A stretch of 64,000 nt of DNA, from the NCBI GenBank assembly GCA_964479045.1, contig CAYZJI010000010.1, positions 26,190 through 90,189 of the forward strand, written 5' to 3'. The translations under genes were made by a program, and so were the position numbers. The stretch is from 2-02-FULL-47-50 sp964479045. GTDB taxonomy: Bacteria > Pseudomonadota > Gammaproteobacteria > Eutrophobiales > Eutrophobiaceae. How positions within the stretch are numbered: the first letter of the stretch is position 1; every line of letters starts with the position of its first letter. Shown here piece by piece: positions 49,355 through 57,699 of this stretch. The notes under the pieces are model-generated. The model made no database searches and had not been told where the DNA came from. It saw nothing but the letters and a program-made list of their open reading frames with translations.

Positions 49355-50754
49355 CCATCGTAACCCGTCATGTAGGGTTTTTCCTCAATGTAATTTTCAA
49401 AGCGGGTGTATTGTCCGAGGAAAGCCAGCTTCACCATACCAATGGGGCCGTTACGTTGTTTGCCAATAATCACTTCGGCGATGCCCTTGTTCGGACTGTC
49501 GGGGTTATACACTTCATCGCGATAGATAAACACGATCACGTCCGCATCCTGCTCGATGGCGCCGGATTCGCGCAGATCCGACATCACCGGCCGTTTGTCC
49601 GTGCGCGATTCGAGACTGCGATTTAACTGTGAGAGCGCAACCACCGGCACACTCAGTTCCTTGGCCATTGCTTTGAGTGAGCGTGATATTTCTGAAATCT
49701 CCGTAGCACGGTTTTCCACCGTACCCGGCACCTGCATCAATTGCAGATAATCCACCACGATCATGTCGAGACCGGATTCACGTTTGATACGGCGGCAACG
49801 TGCGCGTAATTCTGCAGGAGTGAGCGCCGGGGTATCATCAATGAACAACTTTGCGTCCTTCAGGATTTCAACCGCCGACGTCAACCGTGGCCAGTCATCA
49901 TCATTTAATTTACCCGTGCGCACCTTATGCTGATCGATGCGCCCCAGCGATGACATCATACGCATGGCGAGTTGTTCACCCGGCATTTCCATACTGAATA
50001 CCGCCACGGACATTTTGCCCTTGATGGCCGCATGCTCGGCGATGTTGATCGCGAATGCGGTCTTTCCCATGGATGGACGTCCGGCAACGATGATCAGATC
50101 GGACGGCTGCAACCCGGCGGTACGCTCATCGAAATCATCAAACCCGGTGGGCACACCGGTAATCGGACTGTCGCGATGGAACAATTCATCGACCCGATCC
50201 AGTGCTTTCACCAGCAAATCCTTTATTGAGCGATAAGGGCGTCTGCCCCTCGATTCCTGTTCGGCGATCTGGAACACCGACTGCTCGGCATAATCCAGCA
50301 CCTGTTCGCTGTTCATGCCCTTGGGATTAAAAACGGTATCACTGATTTCATTTGCAGCATGGATGAGTTGCCGCAATACAGAACGCTTGCGCACAATATC
50401 AGCATAGGCCGTGATATTGCTGGCACCGGCGGAATTTTCAGCGAGGGCAGCGAGATACGGAAGACCACCGGCATCATTCAGTTGCTGGTGATTGTCCAGC
50501 CATTCGGCAACGGTAACGACATCGAAAGGATGACCTTCCCCGTCAAGCGTAGAAATAGCGTGGAAAATAATACGGTGATCTTTGCGGTAGAAATCGTCTT
50601 CGAAAACCCGCTCGGCAACTTTTTCCCAGACACCGTTATCGGTGAGCAGGCCACCGAGCACGGCCATTTCCGCTTCAATCGAATGCGGCGGAATTTTCAG
50701 GGACGCGGTTTCCTTATCAATGGTTGCGCCCCGGGCCGGTATTGTTTCCTGCAT
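49351..50754 (-). CDS. dnaB: Replicative DNA helicase DnaB
   Basis: Hexameric 5'-3' replicative helicase, 467 residues. N-terminal primase-interaction domain (IPPHSIEAEMAVLGGLL), linker, then RecA-like domain with Walker A AGRPSMGKTAFA, VFSMEMPGEQLAMRM, Walker B MIVVDYLQLM, SRSLKAMAKEL and SDLRESGAIEQDAD. No intein interrupts the Walker region. The usual rplI-dnaB-alr order is kept. Confidence 0.98.
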   Translation of the reverse strand: MQETIPARGATIDKETASLKIPPHSIEAEMAVLGGLLTDNGVWEKVAERVFEDDFYRKDHRIIFHAISTLDGEGHPFDVVTVAEWLDNHQQLNDAGGLPYLAALAENSAGASNITAYADIVRKRSVLRQLIHAANEISDTVFNPKGMNSEQVLDYAEQSVFQIAEQESRGRRPYRSIKDLLVKALDRVDELFHRDSPITGVPTGFDDFDERTAGLQPSDLIIVAGRPSMGKTAFAINIAEHAAIKGKMSVAVFSMEMPGEQLAMRMMSSLGRIDQHKVRTGKLNDDDWPRLTSAVEILKDAKLFIDDTPALTPAELRARCRRIKRESGLDMIVVDYLQLMQVPGTVENRATEISEISRSLKAMAKELSVPVVALSQLNRSLESRTDKRPVMSDLRESGAIEQDADVIVFIYRDEVYNPDSPNKGIAEVIIGKQRNGPIGMVKLAFLGQYTRFENYIEEKPYMTGYDG

Positions 50755-50851
50755 TTGATTCTCCAGCTAAACAGCCTGTTATACAGACTGTTATGTAACC
50801 AATCGCAGTGGTCTGCTGAAATTTCAGCCCGCTCACTGCGGGCAAAATCTC

Positions 50852-51313
50852 TCAGGCCTTGGTTTCTTCTTCTGCGATGATATGGATCTTGACCGTGGCT
50901 TCCACATCGGCATGCAGATGTACATTCACTTCGAATTCACCGATGGTGCGGAACGGACCGTCCGGCAGACGGATTTCATGCTTGGCCAGTTCGTTACCGG
51001 TAGCCTTGACCGCTTCGGAAATATCAATAGTGCCGACGGAACCAAACAGTTTGCCTTCTGCACCAGCCTTGCGGGCAATAGTCACAGACACTTTATTGAG
51101 CTGTTCAGCACGGGTCTGGGCTTTTTGCAGGTGTTCGGCCTGCACTTTTTCCAGTTCCGCACGGCGCGCTTCAAATTTTTCCAGGTTGGCGCTGGTCGCC
51201 GACACGGCCTTGCCATGCGGGATCAGATAATTACGGCCATATCCGGCTCTAACCTTGACCTTGTCACCCAGATTGCCCAGATTTTTGATTTTTTCTAACA
51301 GAATTACGTCCAT
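50852..51313 (-). CDS. rplI: 50S ribosomal protein L9
   Basis: 153 residues, full length. Conserved MDVILLEKIKNLGNLGDKV and the RNA-binding loop VRAGYGRNYLIPHGKA are followed by the long connecting helix and a C-terminal domain with KLFGSVGTIDI. ATG 51313 has GAGG eight bases upstream; GTG 51316 is less likely. It is separated from rpsR by the DUF2232 gene. Confidence 0.97.
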   Translation of the reverse strand: MDVILLEKIKNLGNLGDKVKVRAGYGRNYLIPHGKAVSATSANLEKFEARRAELEKVQAEHLQKAQTRAEQLNKVSVTIARKAGAEGKLFGSVGTIDISEAVKATGNELAKHEIRLPDGPFRTIGEFEVNVHLHADVEATVKIHIIAEEETKA

Positions 51314-51351
51314 CACTACACCCTCATTTCAATGTGAGTATCATAACATTA

Positions 51352-52251
51352 TTAATTGCCATTGGGTCCCGGCAACGCACGTATGCGCCACGAGTCCACC
51401 ATGCCCAGACAGGCCACAAACAACAAGGCCTGTGGGAGTATCAGCAACAGCAAATACATACCGACCAGCCAGCCCTGTGCCAGCTTGCGTCCTGCGACCG
51501 TGCGATGAATCACCGCCAGTCCCTGAAACAGGTACAAAAACATCAGTAATATCAACAGATCCAGTGCCAGTGATCCGGGTTCCGCCTGTCCTGCCACCAG
51601 TAACCCCAGTCCGGCCAGTACCGCAAGCATCAGACTCCTTGGCAAAGCCAGTGCATAAAATTCGCGCCGAAAACCGCCGGGATTAAACAGCAGTGACTGC
51701 CACCAGCGTGCCGCCATTATTGTCGTCACCAGACTGATCATCAGTCCGGCACCCGTCATGGCCGTCATCAGCGGTGCGGCGTGGGCCATAATGTCCTGAT
51801 ATTCACTACGCCGTGCTGCATCCACCGCTTGCGCTATCCATAAATCCAGCCAACCTTTCCACCAGCCGGCAACATCTTCAATCAATATATGCATCAGCAG
51901 GACATAAAGCATCCCGCATATGCCAGCCGCCAGTACCAGTCGGCCTTGCGATTCGGTCATGCGCAATACGGTTGCGCAAAAAGCAACGGGCAGCCACACT
52001 CCAAGCGCTATGGCGATCGCCAGTTGTGATTGTATCCCCGCTGCCAGCGTAAACAACCCCACCACAATCAAACTGCCGGTCATCACCTGAATTCCGGCAG
52101 TGATGCCTTTCCTGAGTGTCACCAGTGCCGGCGGCAAACCACTGAACAGATAAGAGAACAGGGTTAACATCACACCGATCAGGGTGCCCGCACTGGTCAC
52201 CAATATGGCCTGCACAGGCCCTTTCAGCAGATATTCACCCAGCTTGCGCAT
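51352..52251 (-). CDS. DUF2232-type integral membrane protein between rpsR and rplI
   Basis: 299 residues, about eight transmembrane helices, few polar motifs. Conserved-looking elements are GKPVQ-like start KGPVQAILVTSAG, LFNPGGFRREFYALALPR and LFQGLAVIHRTVAGRK. A membrane protein of this kind is regularly found between S18 and L9 genes in gammaproteobacteria; its function is unknown. The ATG at 52251 has only a distant GAGGG as ribosome site, suggesting low translation relative to the ribosomal genes around it. Confidence 0.8.
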   Translation of the reverse strand: MRKLGEYLLKGPVQAILVTSAGTLIGVMLTLFSYLFSGLPPALVTLRKGITAGIQVMTGSLIVVGLFTLAAGIQSQLAIAIALGVWLPVAFCATVLRMTESQGRLVLAAGICGMLYVLLMHILIEDVAGWWKGWLDLWIAQAVDAARRSEYQDIMAHAAPLMTAMTGAGLMISLVTTIMAARWWQSLLFNPGGFRREFYALALPRSLMLAVLAGLGLLVAGQAEPGSLALDLLILLMFLYLFQGLAVIHRTVAGRKLAQGWLVGMYLLLLILPQALLFVACLGMVDSWRIRALPGPNGN

Positions 52252-52325
52252 CGGGGAGCCCGGCCCTCTCTAAATCGCGTACTGTCCAACTGCTGCAAGC
52301 CCCGCACAGCAGTACGACCCGGATA

Positions 52326-52553
52326 TCAGGTATGCGAGTCGCAGTATGGGATCAACGCCAGATAACGGGCACGCTTGATGGCGGCAGACAACTGGCGCTG
52401 ATAACGGGCATTGGTGCCTGAAATACGGCTCGGTACGATCTTGCCGGTTTCAGTAACATAATTTTTCAGCGTGTTGAGATCCTTGTAATCGATCTCGGTG
52501 ACGCCATCGGCGGTAAATTTGCAATAACGTTTACGACGGAAATAACGTGACAT
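52326..52553 (-). CDS. rpsR: 30S ribosomal protein S18
   Basis: 75 residues. YFRRKRYCKFTADGVTEIDY, YKDLNTLKNYVTETGKIVPS and RQLSAAIKRARYLALIPY are standard S18 sequence. It lies 30 nt after rpsF in the usual S6-S18-L9 order. Confidence 0.98.
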   Translation of the reverse strand: MSRYFRRKRYCKFTADGVTEIDYKDLNTLKNYVTETGKIVPSRISGTNARYQRQLSAAIKRARYLALIPYCDSHT

Positions 52554-52583
52554 GATTCTGTTCCTCTGTGCTTGTTCGCAGGA

Positions 52584-52997
52584 TTAGGCCGGGTCCCGGA
52601 CTTCTTCTTCCGGAGCAGTCGCAGATTCATCTGCCGGTGCTTCATCATCCTTGCTGTAACCATTGTCCTCTTCCTGGTCCTTGGTCTTGATCAGCGGTGA
52701 CGGATCGATCACGGCTTCATCACGTTTGATGATTAAATTACGAATCACGGCATCATTGAAACGAAACGCATCACTGAGGGCATTCAGGGTCTCGGCATTG
52801 CATTCGATGTTCATCAACACGTAATGTGCCTTGTGCACCTTGTTGATGGTATAGGCCAGTTGCCGGCGGCCCCAGTCTTCGAGACGGTGGATTTTGCCGC
52901 CGCCGGTTTCAATCATGGAACGATAACGTTCCACCATGGCGGGGACTTGTTCGCTCTGGTCCGGATGGACCATGAACACGATTTCATAGTGTCGCAT
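52584..52997 (-). CDS. rpsF: 30S ribosomal protein S6
   Basis: 137 residues. The S6 core is MRHYEIVFMVHPDQSEQVP, VHRLEDWGRRQLAYTI-like segment and KAHYVLMNIECNA. A longer acidic, probably disordered tail (EEDNGYSKDDEAPADES) is typical of gammaproteobacterial S6 and can receive C-terminal glutamates where RimK exists. Confidence 0.98.
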   Translation of the reverse strand: MRHYEIVFMVHPDQSEQVPAMVERYRSMIETGGGKIHRLEDWGRRQLAYTINKVHKAHYVLMNIECNAETLNALSDAFRFNDAVIRNLIIKRDEAVIDPSPLIKTKDQEEDNGYSKDDEAPADESATAPEEEVRDPA

Positions 52998-53098
52998 TTG
53001 GTGCCCTCTTGGTTTAAGCCCCCCATCAAGTGGTGGAGCGAGGATTTACGAAGGGCGGAATTGTATGGATTATCGGCCCGTATTGCAACTATCAGGCC

Positions 53099-53167
53099 GT
53101 GAAACGGGATTCGTGAAGCGTGAAGCGGACACGAGATACGCTTCACGAGATACGCTTCACGTTCTCC
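53099..53167. repeat. Phased heptanucleotide array (GTGAAGC/GTATCTC class) overlapping the rlmB 3' end
   Basis: Units GTGAAAC, GGGATTC, GTGAAGC, GTGAAGC, a 6-nt GGACAC, then GAGATAC, GCTTCAC, GAGATAC, GCTTCAC, GTTCTCC. The right-hand units are the reverse complements of GTATCTC/GTGAAGC. The array encodes the last five residues (VKRIS) and the TGA stop of rlmB. Confidence 0.9.
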
Positions 53168-53904
53168 ATATTCCGCTGCCGGACCACTTCAAACAGACAC
53201 ACCCCGGTGGCCACGGACACATTCAGGCTCTCTACAGCCCCGGCCATGGGAATATTCACCAGCAAATCGCAATGTTCGCGGGTATTGGCGCGCAGACCCT
53301 CGCCCTCACCACCCATCACCAGGGCCAGCGGCTGGTTCAGATCAGCCTGATACAGGCTTTGTTTGGCATCACCGGCCGCGCCGATGATCCATAACCCGGC
53401 TTCGCGCATCTGCCGAAGGGTCCTGGCCAGATTGGTGACTTCAATCAGGGGCACGGTTTCGGCTGCCCCACTGGCGACCTTGCTGACAGTGGCACTCATG
53501 GGTGCAGTGCGGGCCTTGGGAATGATGACTGCGCGTACTCCGGCGGCGTCTGCTGTGCGCAAACAGGCGCCGAGATTATGCGGGTCCTGTACCCCATCCA
53601 GCACCAGAAACAACGGGACACCCTCCCCCGGATTGTTCAAAAGGCTGGTGAGGTCATGGGTAATGCCTTTTTCCCGCCGTTTGCGGATCACGATGCCTTG
53701 ATGACGGCCATACTCGGCAAGACGATCCAGCGTGTCTTTGGGGACATACTTCACGGCGACACCACCCGCCGCCTTGACGAGCTCGCGCAGGGCCTGGGCG
53801 TCTTTTTTATTTTCCTGTACCCACATTTCAAGAACCAGATGTGGGCTGTTCCCCAAGGCATGCCGCGCAGCATGCAACCCAATGATTGTTTCAGTAGTAC
53901 TCAT
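53143..53904 (-). CDS. rlmB: 23S rRNA (guanosine-2'-O)-methyltransferase RlmB
   Basis: SpoU-family enzyme methylating G2251 of 23S rRNA (E. coli numbering). At 253 residues it has an N-terminal L30e-like substrate-binding domain and C-terminal SPOUT knot with LDGVQDPHNLGACLRTADAAG, VVIPK-like ARTAPMSATVSKVASGA, LVMGGEGEGLR and NIPMAGAVESLNVSVATGV. Its C-terminus is contributed by a repeat array. It lies 8 nt behind rnr, the usual rnr-rlmB pair. Confidence 0.97.
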   Translation of the reverse strand: MSTTETIIGLHAARHALGNSPHLVLEMWVQENKKDAQALRELVKAAGGVAVKYVPKDTLDRLAEYGRHQGIVIRKRREKGITHDLTSLLNNPGEGVPLFLVLDGVQDPHNLGACLRTADAAGVRAVIIPKARTAPMSATVSKVASGAAETVPLIEVTNLARTLRQMREAGLWIIGAAGDAKQSLYQADLNQPLALVMGGEGEGLRANTREHCDLLVNIPMAGAVESLNVSVATGVCLFEVVRQRNMENVKRIS

Positions 53905-53912
53905 GTTCGTTT

Positions 53913-56078
53913 TTATTCCACCATTTCAAAATCAATTTTCTTTTCGTCGACGTCCACACGCGTCACTTTTACCTGTACGCGGTTGGCCAGCCGGTACACC
54001 CGTCCACTGCGTTCACCACGCAAGCGATGACCGATGGGATCGAAGTGATAATAATCAATCGGCAGGGCGGTGATATGGACCAGTCCTTCCACAAATATCC
54101 CATCCAGTTCCACGAACACACCGAAGGATGTCACACTGCTGATGGTTCCGGCAAATATTTCGCCAACCTTTTCCTGCATGAACTGGCACTTGTACCATTG
54201 TACGATTTCACGGGTGGCCTCATCGGCGCGGCGCTCGGTCATCGAACACTGCGAGCCCATGGCCTGCATGTCATCAAACGAATAACTGAAACTTGCAGCA
54301 TTGCCCTTGTTCAGCAAATGCCGGATGGCACGATGCACCAGCAGATCCGGATAGCGGCGTATCGGTGAAGTGAAATGCGCATAGGCCGGAAAGCCGAGGC
54401 CAAAATGTCCCACATTCTCCGCACTGTAGACAGCCAGTGGCATACTGCGCAACAAAACCGTTTCAATCAAATGCCGGTCGTCGCGGGTTCTGATTTTGCT
54501 CAGAAACTGCGCATAGTCACGGGCCGTAGGTTCATTGCCACCACTCAGGGTCAATCCGATCTCCTTCAGAAAACCCTGCAGGTCTTCCAGCTTTTCCGTT
54601 TTGGGTGTTTCATGGATGCGATACAGGGCCGGAATTTTATGTTCCAGCAAAAACTCCGCTGCTGCGACATTGGCCGCCAGCATGAATTCTTCAATCAGGC
54701 GATGCGCATCATTGCGCTCATAGGAAGCTATCGCCAGCACATTGCCTTCTTCATCAAAACTGAATTTTGCCTCGGGCGCGGAAAAATCGATCACCGCTTG
54801 GGATTCGCGGTAACGGTGCATGAGTTTATACAGCACATACAGATTATCGAATTGTGGTAATAATTCCTTATATTGATTGTGCAGTTTCTGGTCCTTATCG
54901 ATTACGATAGCGGCGACCTTGGTATAGGTCATGCGAGCCGCTGAACGCATCAGCCCTTCAAAAAAGCGATGGTCTTTGACCTTGCCGTGTGCGTCGATAT
55001 GCATTTCACACACCATGCATAAACGATCCACGTCCGGTTTCAGCGAACACAAACCATTGGAAAGGATTTCCGGCAACATCGGGATCACACGTTGCGGGAA
55101 ATACACGGAATTACCACGCACCTGTGCCTCGTCATCCAGTGCAGTACCGGGTTTCACATAGTGCGAAACATCCGCAATGGCCACCAGCAGTCGCCAGCCG
55201 TTGCCCTGCTTCTCACAATACACGGCATCATCAAAATCACGCGCATCTTCGCCATCAATCGTGATCAGCGGCAGGTTGCGTATATCAACGCGTCCGGATT
55301 TGTCGGCCTTGCGCACTTCCGGTGAATATTTTTTGATTTCCTTTTCGACCTCCTCTGGCCATACACAGGGAATTTCATGGCTGCGCAATGCAATGTTCAC
55401 GGCCAGTTCCGCCGACATGTGCTTGCCGAGAATCTCCGTGATACGGCCGATGGGCTGGGTATGGCGGTCTGGCTGCTGCACAATTTCTGCAACGACATAA
55501 TTTCCGGTTTTTGCCTTTGCTGAATGTTCGATCGGGATCAGGATGTCCTGGTGGATACGCCGGTTGTCCGGTACTACAAAGCCGACGTTGCCTTCCTTGT
55601 GAAATCGCCCGACAACAGTTTTGTTGGCGCGTTCCAGAATTTCCACCATGGCACCTTCACGACGGCCACGGCGATCAATACTCGTCACACTGGCCAGAAT
55701 CACGTCGCCATGCAGAAGGCTACGCATTTCACGTGCGGATAAATATAAATCCTCACCGCCTTCATCCGGTTTGAGAAATCCATATCCATCCGGATGACCG
55801 ATGATGCGGCCACGCACCAAATCCATTTTCTGCACGAGGCCATAACCTTCGCGTCGATTTTTGATGATCTGGCCATCGCGTTGCATGGCCGCCAGCCGGC
55901 GTTCCAGTGCTTCACGGGCCCGTTCATCGTCCACGGCGAAATGCCGGGCAATCTTCTCATAGCTGCGCGGTTTGTTTGCCGCCGTCAGAAATTCGAGTAT
56001 GGCCTCGCGTTCCGGTACCTGCTCTGCGGGGACGGATACATGGCGGCGTTTGTGTTGATGTTTGTTCTTTCTCTTCAT
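53913..56078 (-). CDS. rnr: Ribonuclease R
   Basis: 3'-5' exoribonuclease of the RNB family that degrades structured RNA. The 721-residue protein has a basic N-terminus, a winged-helix domain, cold-shock domains, RNB catalytic domain with TIDGEDARDFDDAVYC (metal-binding aspartates intact), HFTSPIRRYPDLLVHRAI, and a C-terminal S1 domain (GTISSVTSFGVFVELDG). ATG 56078 (MKRKNKH) is preferred; upstream in-frame sequence runs into the tRNA promoter region. It is divergent from tRNA-Leu. Confidence 0.97.
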   Translation of the reverse strand: MKRKNKHQHKRRHVSVPAEQVPEREAILEFLTAANKPRSYEKIARHFAVDDERAREALERRLAAMQRDGQIIKNRREGYGLVQKMDLVRGRIIGHPDGYGFLKPDEGGEDLYLSAREMRSLLHGDVILASVTSIDRRGRREGAMVEILERANKTVVGRFHKEGNVGFVVPDNRRIHQDILIPIEHSAKAKTGNYVVAEIVQQPDRHTQPIGRITEILGKHMSAELAVNIALRSHEIPCVWPEEVEKEIKKYSPEVRKADKSGRVDIRNLPLITIDGEDARDFDDAVYCEKQGNGWRLLVAIADVSHYVKPGTALDDEAQVRGNSVYFPQRVIPMLPEILSNGLCSLKPDVDRLCMVCEMHIDAHGKVKDHRFFEGLMRSAARMTYTKVAAIVIDKDQKLHNQYKELLPQFDNLYVLYKLMHRYRESQAVIDFSAPEAKFSFDEEGNVLAIASYERNDAHRLIEEFMLAANVAAAEFLLEHKIPALYRIHETPKTEKLEDLQGFLKEIGLTLSGGNEPTARDYAQFLSKIRTRDDRHLIETVLLRSMPLAVYSAENVGHFGLGFPAYAHFTSPIRRYPDLLVHRAIRHLLNKGNAASFSYSFDDMQAMGSQCSMTERRADEATREIVQWYKCQFMQEKVGEIFAGTISSVTSFGVFVELDGIFVEGLVHITALPIDYYHFDPIGHRLRGERSGRVYRLANRVQVKVTRVDVDEKKIDFEMVE

Positions 56079-56106
56079 TGACAATATCGGGATGGCTAGG
56101 TAAAGT
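56078..56106 (+). promoter_or_regulatory. Sigma-70 promoter of tRNA-Leu
   Basis: A perfect -35 TTGACA (56078-56083), exactly 17 nt of spacer, then TAAAGT (56101-56106), followed by a GC-rich discriminator (CCGCCG) typical of stringently controlled stable-RNA promoters. The -35 box touches the rnr start codon on the other strand. Confidence 0.75.
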
Positions 56107-56128
56107 CCGCCGTCTGTTTCGACACCAT

Positions 56129-56213
56129 GCCGAGGTGGCGGAATTGGTAGACGCACCAGTTTCAGGTACTGGCGGGGAGACCCGTGGAGGTTCGAGTCCT
56201 CTCCTCGGCACCA
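56129..56213 (+). tRNA. tRNA-Leu (anticodon CAG)
   Basis: 85 nt including an encoded CCA. Acceptor stem GCCGAGG pairs with CCTCGGC. The D arm is GGCGGAATTGGTAGACGC, the anticodon stem CCAGT/ACTGG with loop TTCAGGT (CAG at 56163-56165, reading CUG). A long class II variable arm and a T arm with GGTTCGAGTCC follow. Confidence 0.98.
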
Positions 56214-56230
56214 ACTTTATACCTGTCAGG

Positions 56231-56275
56231 TCGCTTGTAAAGCGATAATTGCGGGAAATGTCCTGCGCGGGTTAT
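56231..56275 (+). terminator. Probable tRNA-Leu terminator hairpins
   Basis: TCGCTT-gta-AAGCGA (56231-56245), then GCGGGA-aatg-TCCTGC (56251-56266), followed by a T-rich stretch (GGGTTATTTCTTTCC). The second stem with its T-rich tail is the better candidate. Confidence 0.5.
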
Positions 56276-56320
56276 TTCTTTCCTTCTTAATTATTCCTGT
56301 TGCTATTTATTATCGCCAAA

Positions 56321-57613
56321 TCAGTCAAACGGATGACGCAGAATGATGGTCTCCTCACGATCTGCGCCGGTAGAAATCATATCAACAGGAGTTTCTGTCA
56401 CTTCCTCCAGCCGCTTGATATAACGCTGTGCCTTTACTGGCAATGCATCGAATGATTTTGCACCAATCGTTGTTTCACTCCAGCCAGGCATTTCTTCATA
56501 GACCGGTTTGCAAACGGCGAATTCATCGGCACCTGAAGGCGGCGTACTGCGCACGCTGCCGTTGTATTGATAACCGGTGCAGATTTGCAGCGATTCAAGT
56601 CCGTCCAGCACATCCAGTTTGGTAATACACAAACCCGACAGGCTGTTCAGTTGTCTGGATCGTCTTAATGCTACCGCATCAAACCAGCCGCAGCGACGCT
56701 TGCGCCCGGTGGTCGCACCAAACTCGTGCCCGACCCTTGAGAGATGTTCACCGATATCATCAAACAATTCTGTCGGGAATGGCCCGGAACCGACGCGTGT
56801 GGTATAGGCTTTGGTAATACCCAGTACATAATTGAAATTGATTGGGCCCACGCCGGTACCCGTTGCTGCACCACCGGCTGTGGTATTCGATGACGTGACA
56901 TAGGGATAGGTGCCATGATCGACATCCAGCAAGGTCCCCTGCGCACCTTCAAACAAAATATTATTACCCTGCTGATGCAACACATAGAGCCTGTCCGTGA
57001 CATCCGTGATCATCGGGATGATGCTCTCGGCCTGCGTCATGGTTTCATCCAGCAATTTCTGGAAATCGAGTGGCTGGGTTTTATAATAATTTTTCAGTAC
57101 GAAATTATGGAAATCGAGCACTTCACCGAGCTTCGCAGCAAAACGTTCCCGATGCAGCAGATCACCCGCGCGTAATGCACGGCGAGCCACCTTGTCTTCA
57201 TAGGCCGGGCCAATGCCGCGTCCGGTGGTGCCGATCGCCGCATTGCCGCGGGCTTTTTCACGGGCCTGATCCAAAGCAATATGATAGGGCAGGATTAAGG
57301 TGCAGGATTCACTGATGGAGAGCTGTTCGCGTGCATTAATACCGCTGTTTTCTAGCATATGAATCTCTTCAAGCAGGGCTGCGGGACTCAGTACCACACC
57401 ATTACCGATGAGACATTTGATGCCTTTGCGCAATATGCCTGAAGGAATGAGATGCAGGATGGTTTTCTTCCCGTTGATCACCACGGTGTGACCGGCATTA
57501 TGTCCGCCCTGAAAACGCGCCACAGCACCGGCACGTTCGGTCAGCAGATCAACCACCTTGCCCTTGCCCTCGTCACCCCACTGGGTACCGATCACTACAA
57601 CATTCTTGCCCAT
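56321..57613 (-). CDS. purA: Adenylosuccinate synthetase
   Basis: GTP-dependent first committed step from IMP to AMP. The 430-residue protein has the P-loop-like GTQWGDEGKGKVVDLL, GGHNAGHT, IGTTGRGIGPAYEDK, FEGAQGTLLDVDHGTYPYVTSSN and TGRKRRCGWFD. ATG start. It is preceded on its strand by hisZ with a heptanucleotide array between. Confidence 0.98.
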   Translation of the reverse strand: MGKNVVVIGTQWGDEGKGKVVDLLTERAGAVARFQGGHNAGHTVVINGKKTILHLIPSGILRKGIKCLIGNGVVLSPAALLEEIHMLENSGINAREQLSISESCTLILPYHIALDQAREKARGNAAIGTTGRGIGPAYEDKVARRALRAGDLLHRERFAAKLGEVLDFHNFVLKNYYKTQPLDFQKLLDETMTQAESIIPMITDVTDRLYVLHQQGNNILFEGAQGTLLDVDHGTYPYVTSSNTTAGGAATGTGVGPINFNYVLGITKAYTTRVGSGPFPTELFDDIGEHLSRVGHEFGATTGRKRRCGWFDAVALRRSRQLNSLSGLCITKLDVLDGLESLQICTGYQYNGSVRSTPPSGADEFAVCKPVYEEMPGWSETTIGAKSFDALPVKAQRYIKRLEEVTETPVDMISTGADREETIILRHPFD

Positions 57614-57623
57614 TTTTACTCCC

Positions 57624-57695
57624 GTATTTCGTAATTCGTGAAGCGTATCTCGTATTACTTCAATTGCGCTTCACGAGATACGCTTCACGCTTCAC
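57624..57695. repeat. Phased heptanucleotide array (GTGAAGC/GTATCTC class) between purA and hisZ
   Basis: Left units GTATTTC, GTAATTC, GTGAAGC, GTATCTC, GTATTAC (57624-57658), a 9-nt centre, then GCTTCAC, GAGATAC, GCTTCAC, GCTTCAC (57668-57695). Right units are exact reverse complements of the left GTGAAGC and GTATCTC. It ends 4 nt before the hisZ stop. Confidence 0.92.
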
Positions 57696-57699
57696 ATTA

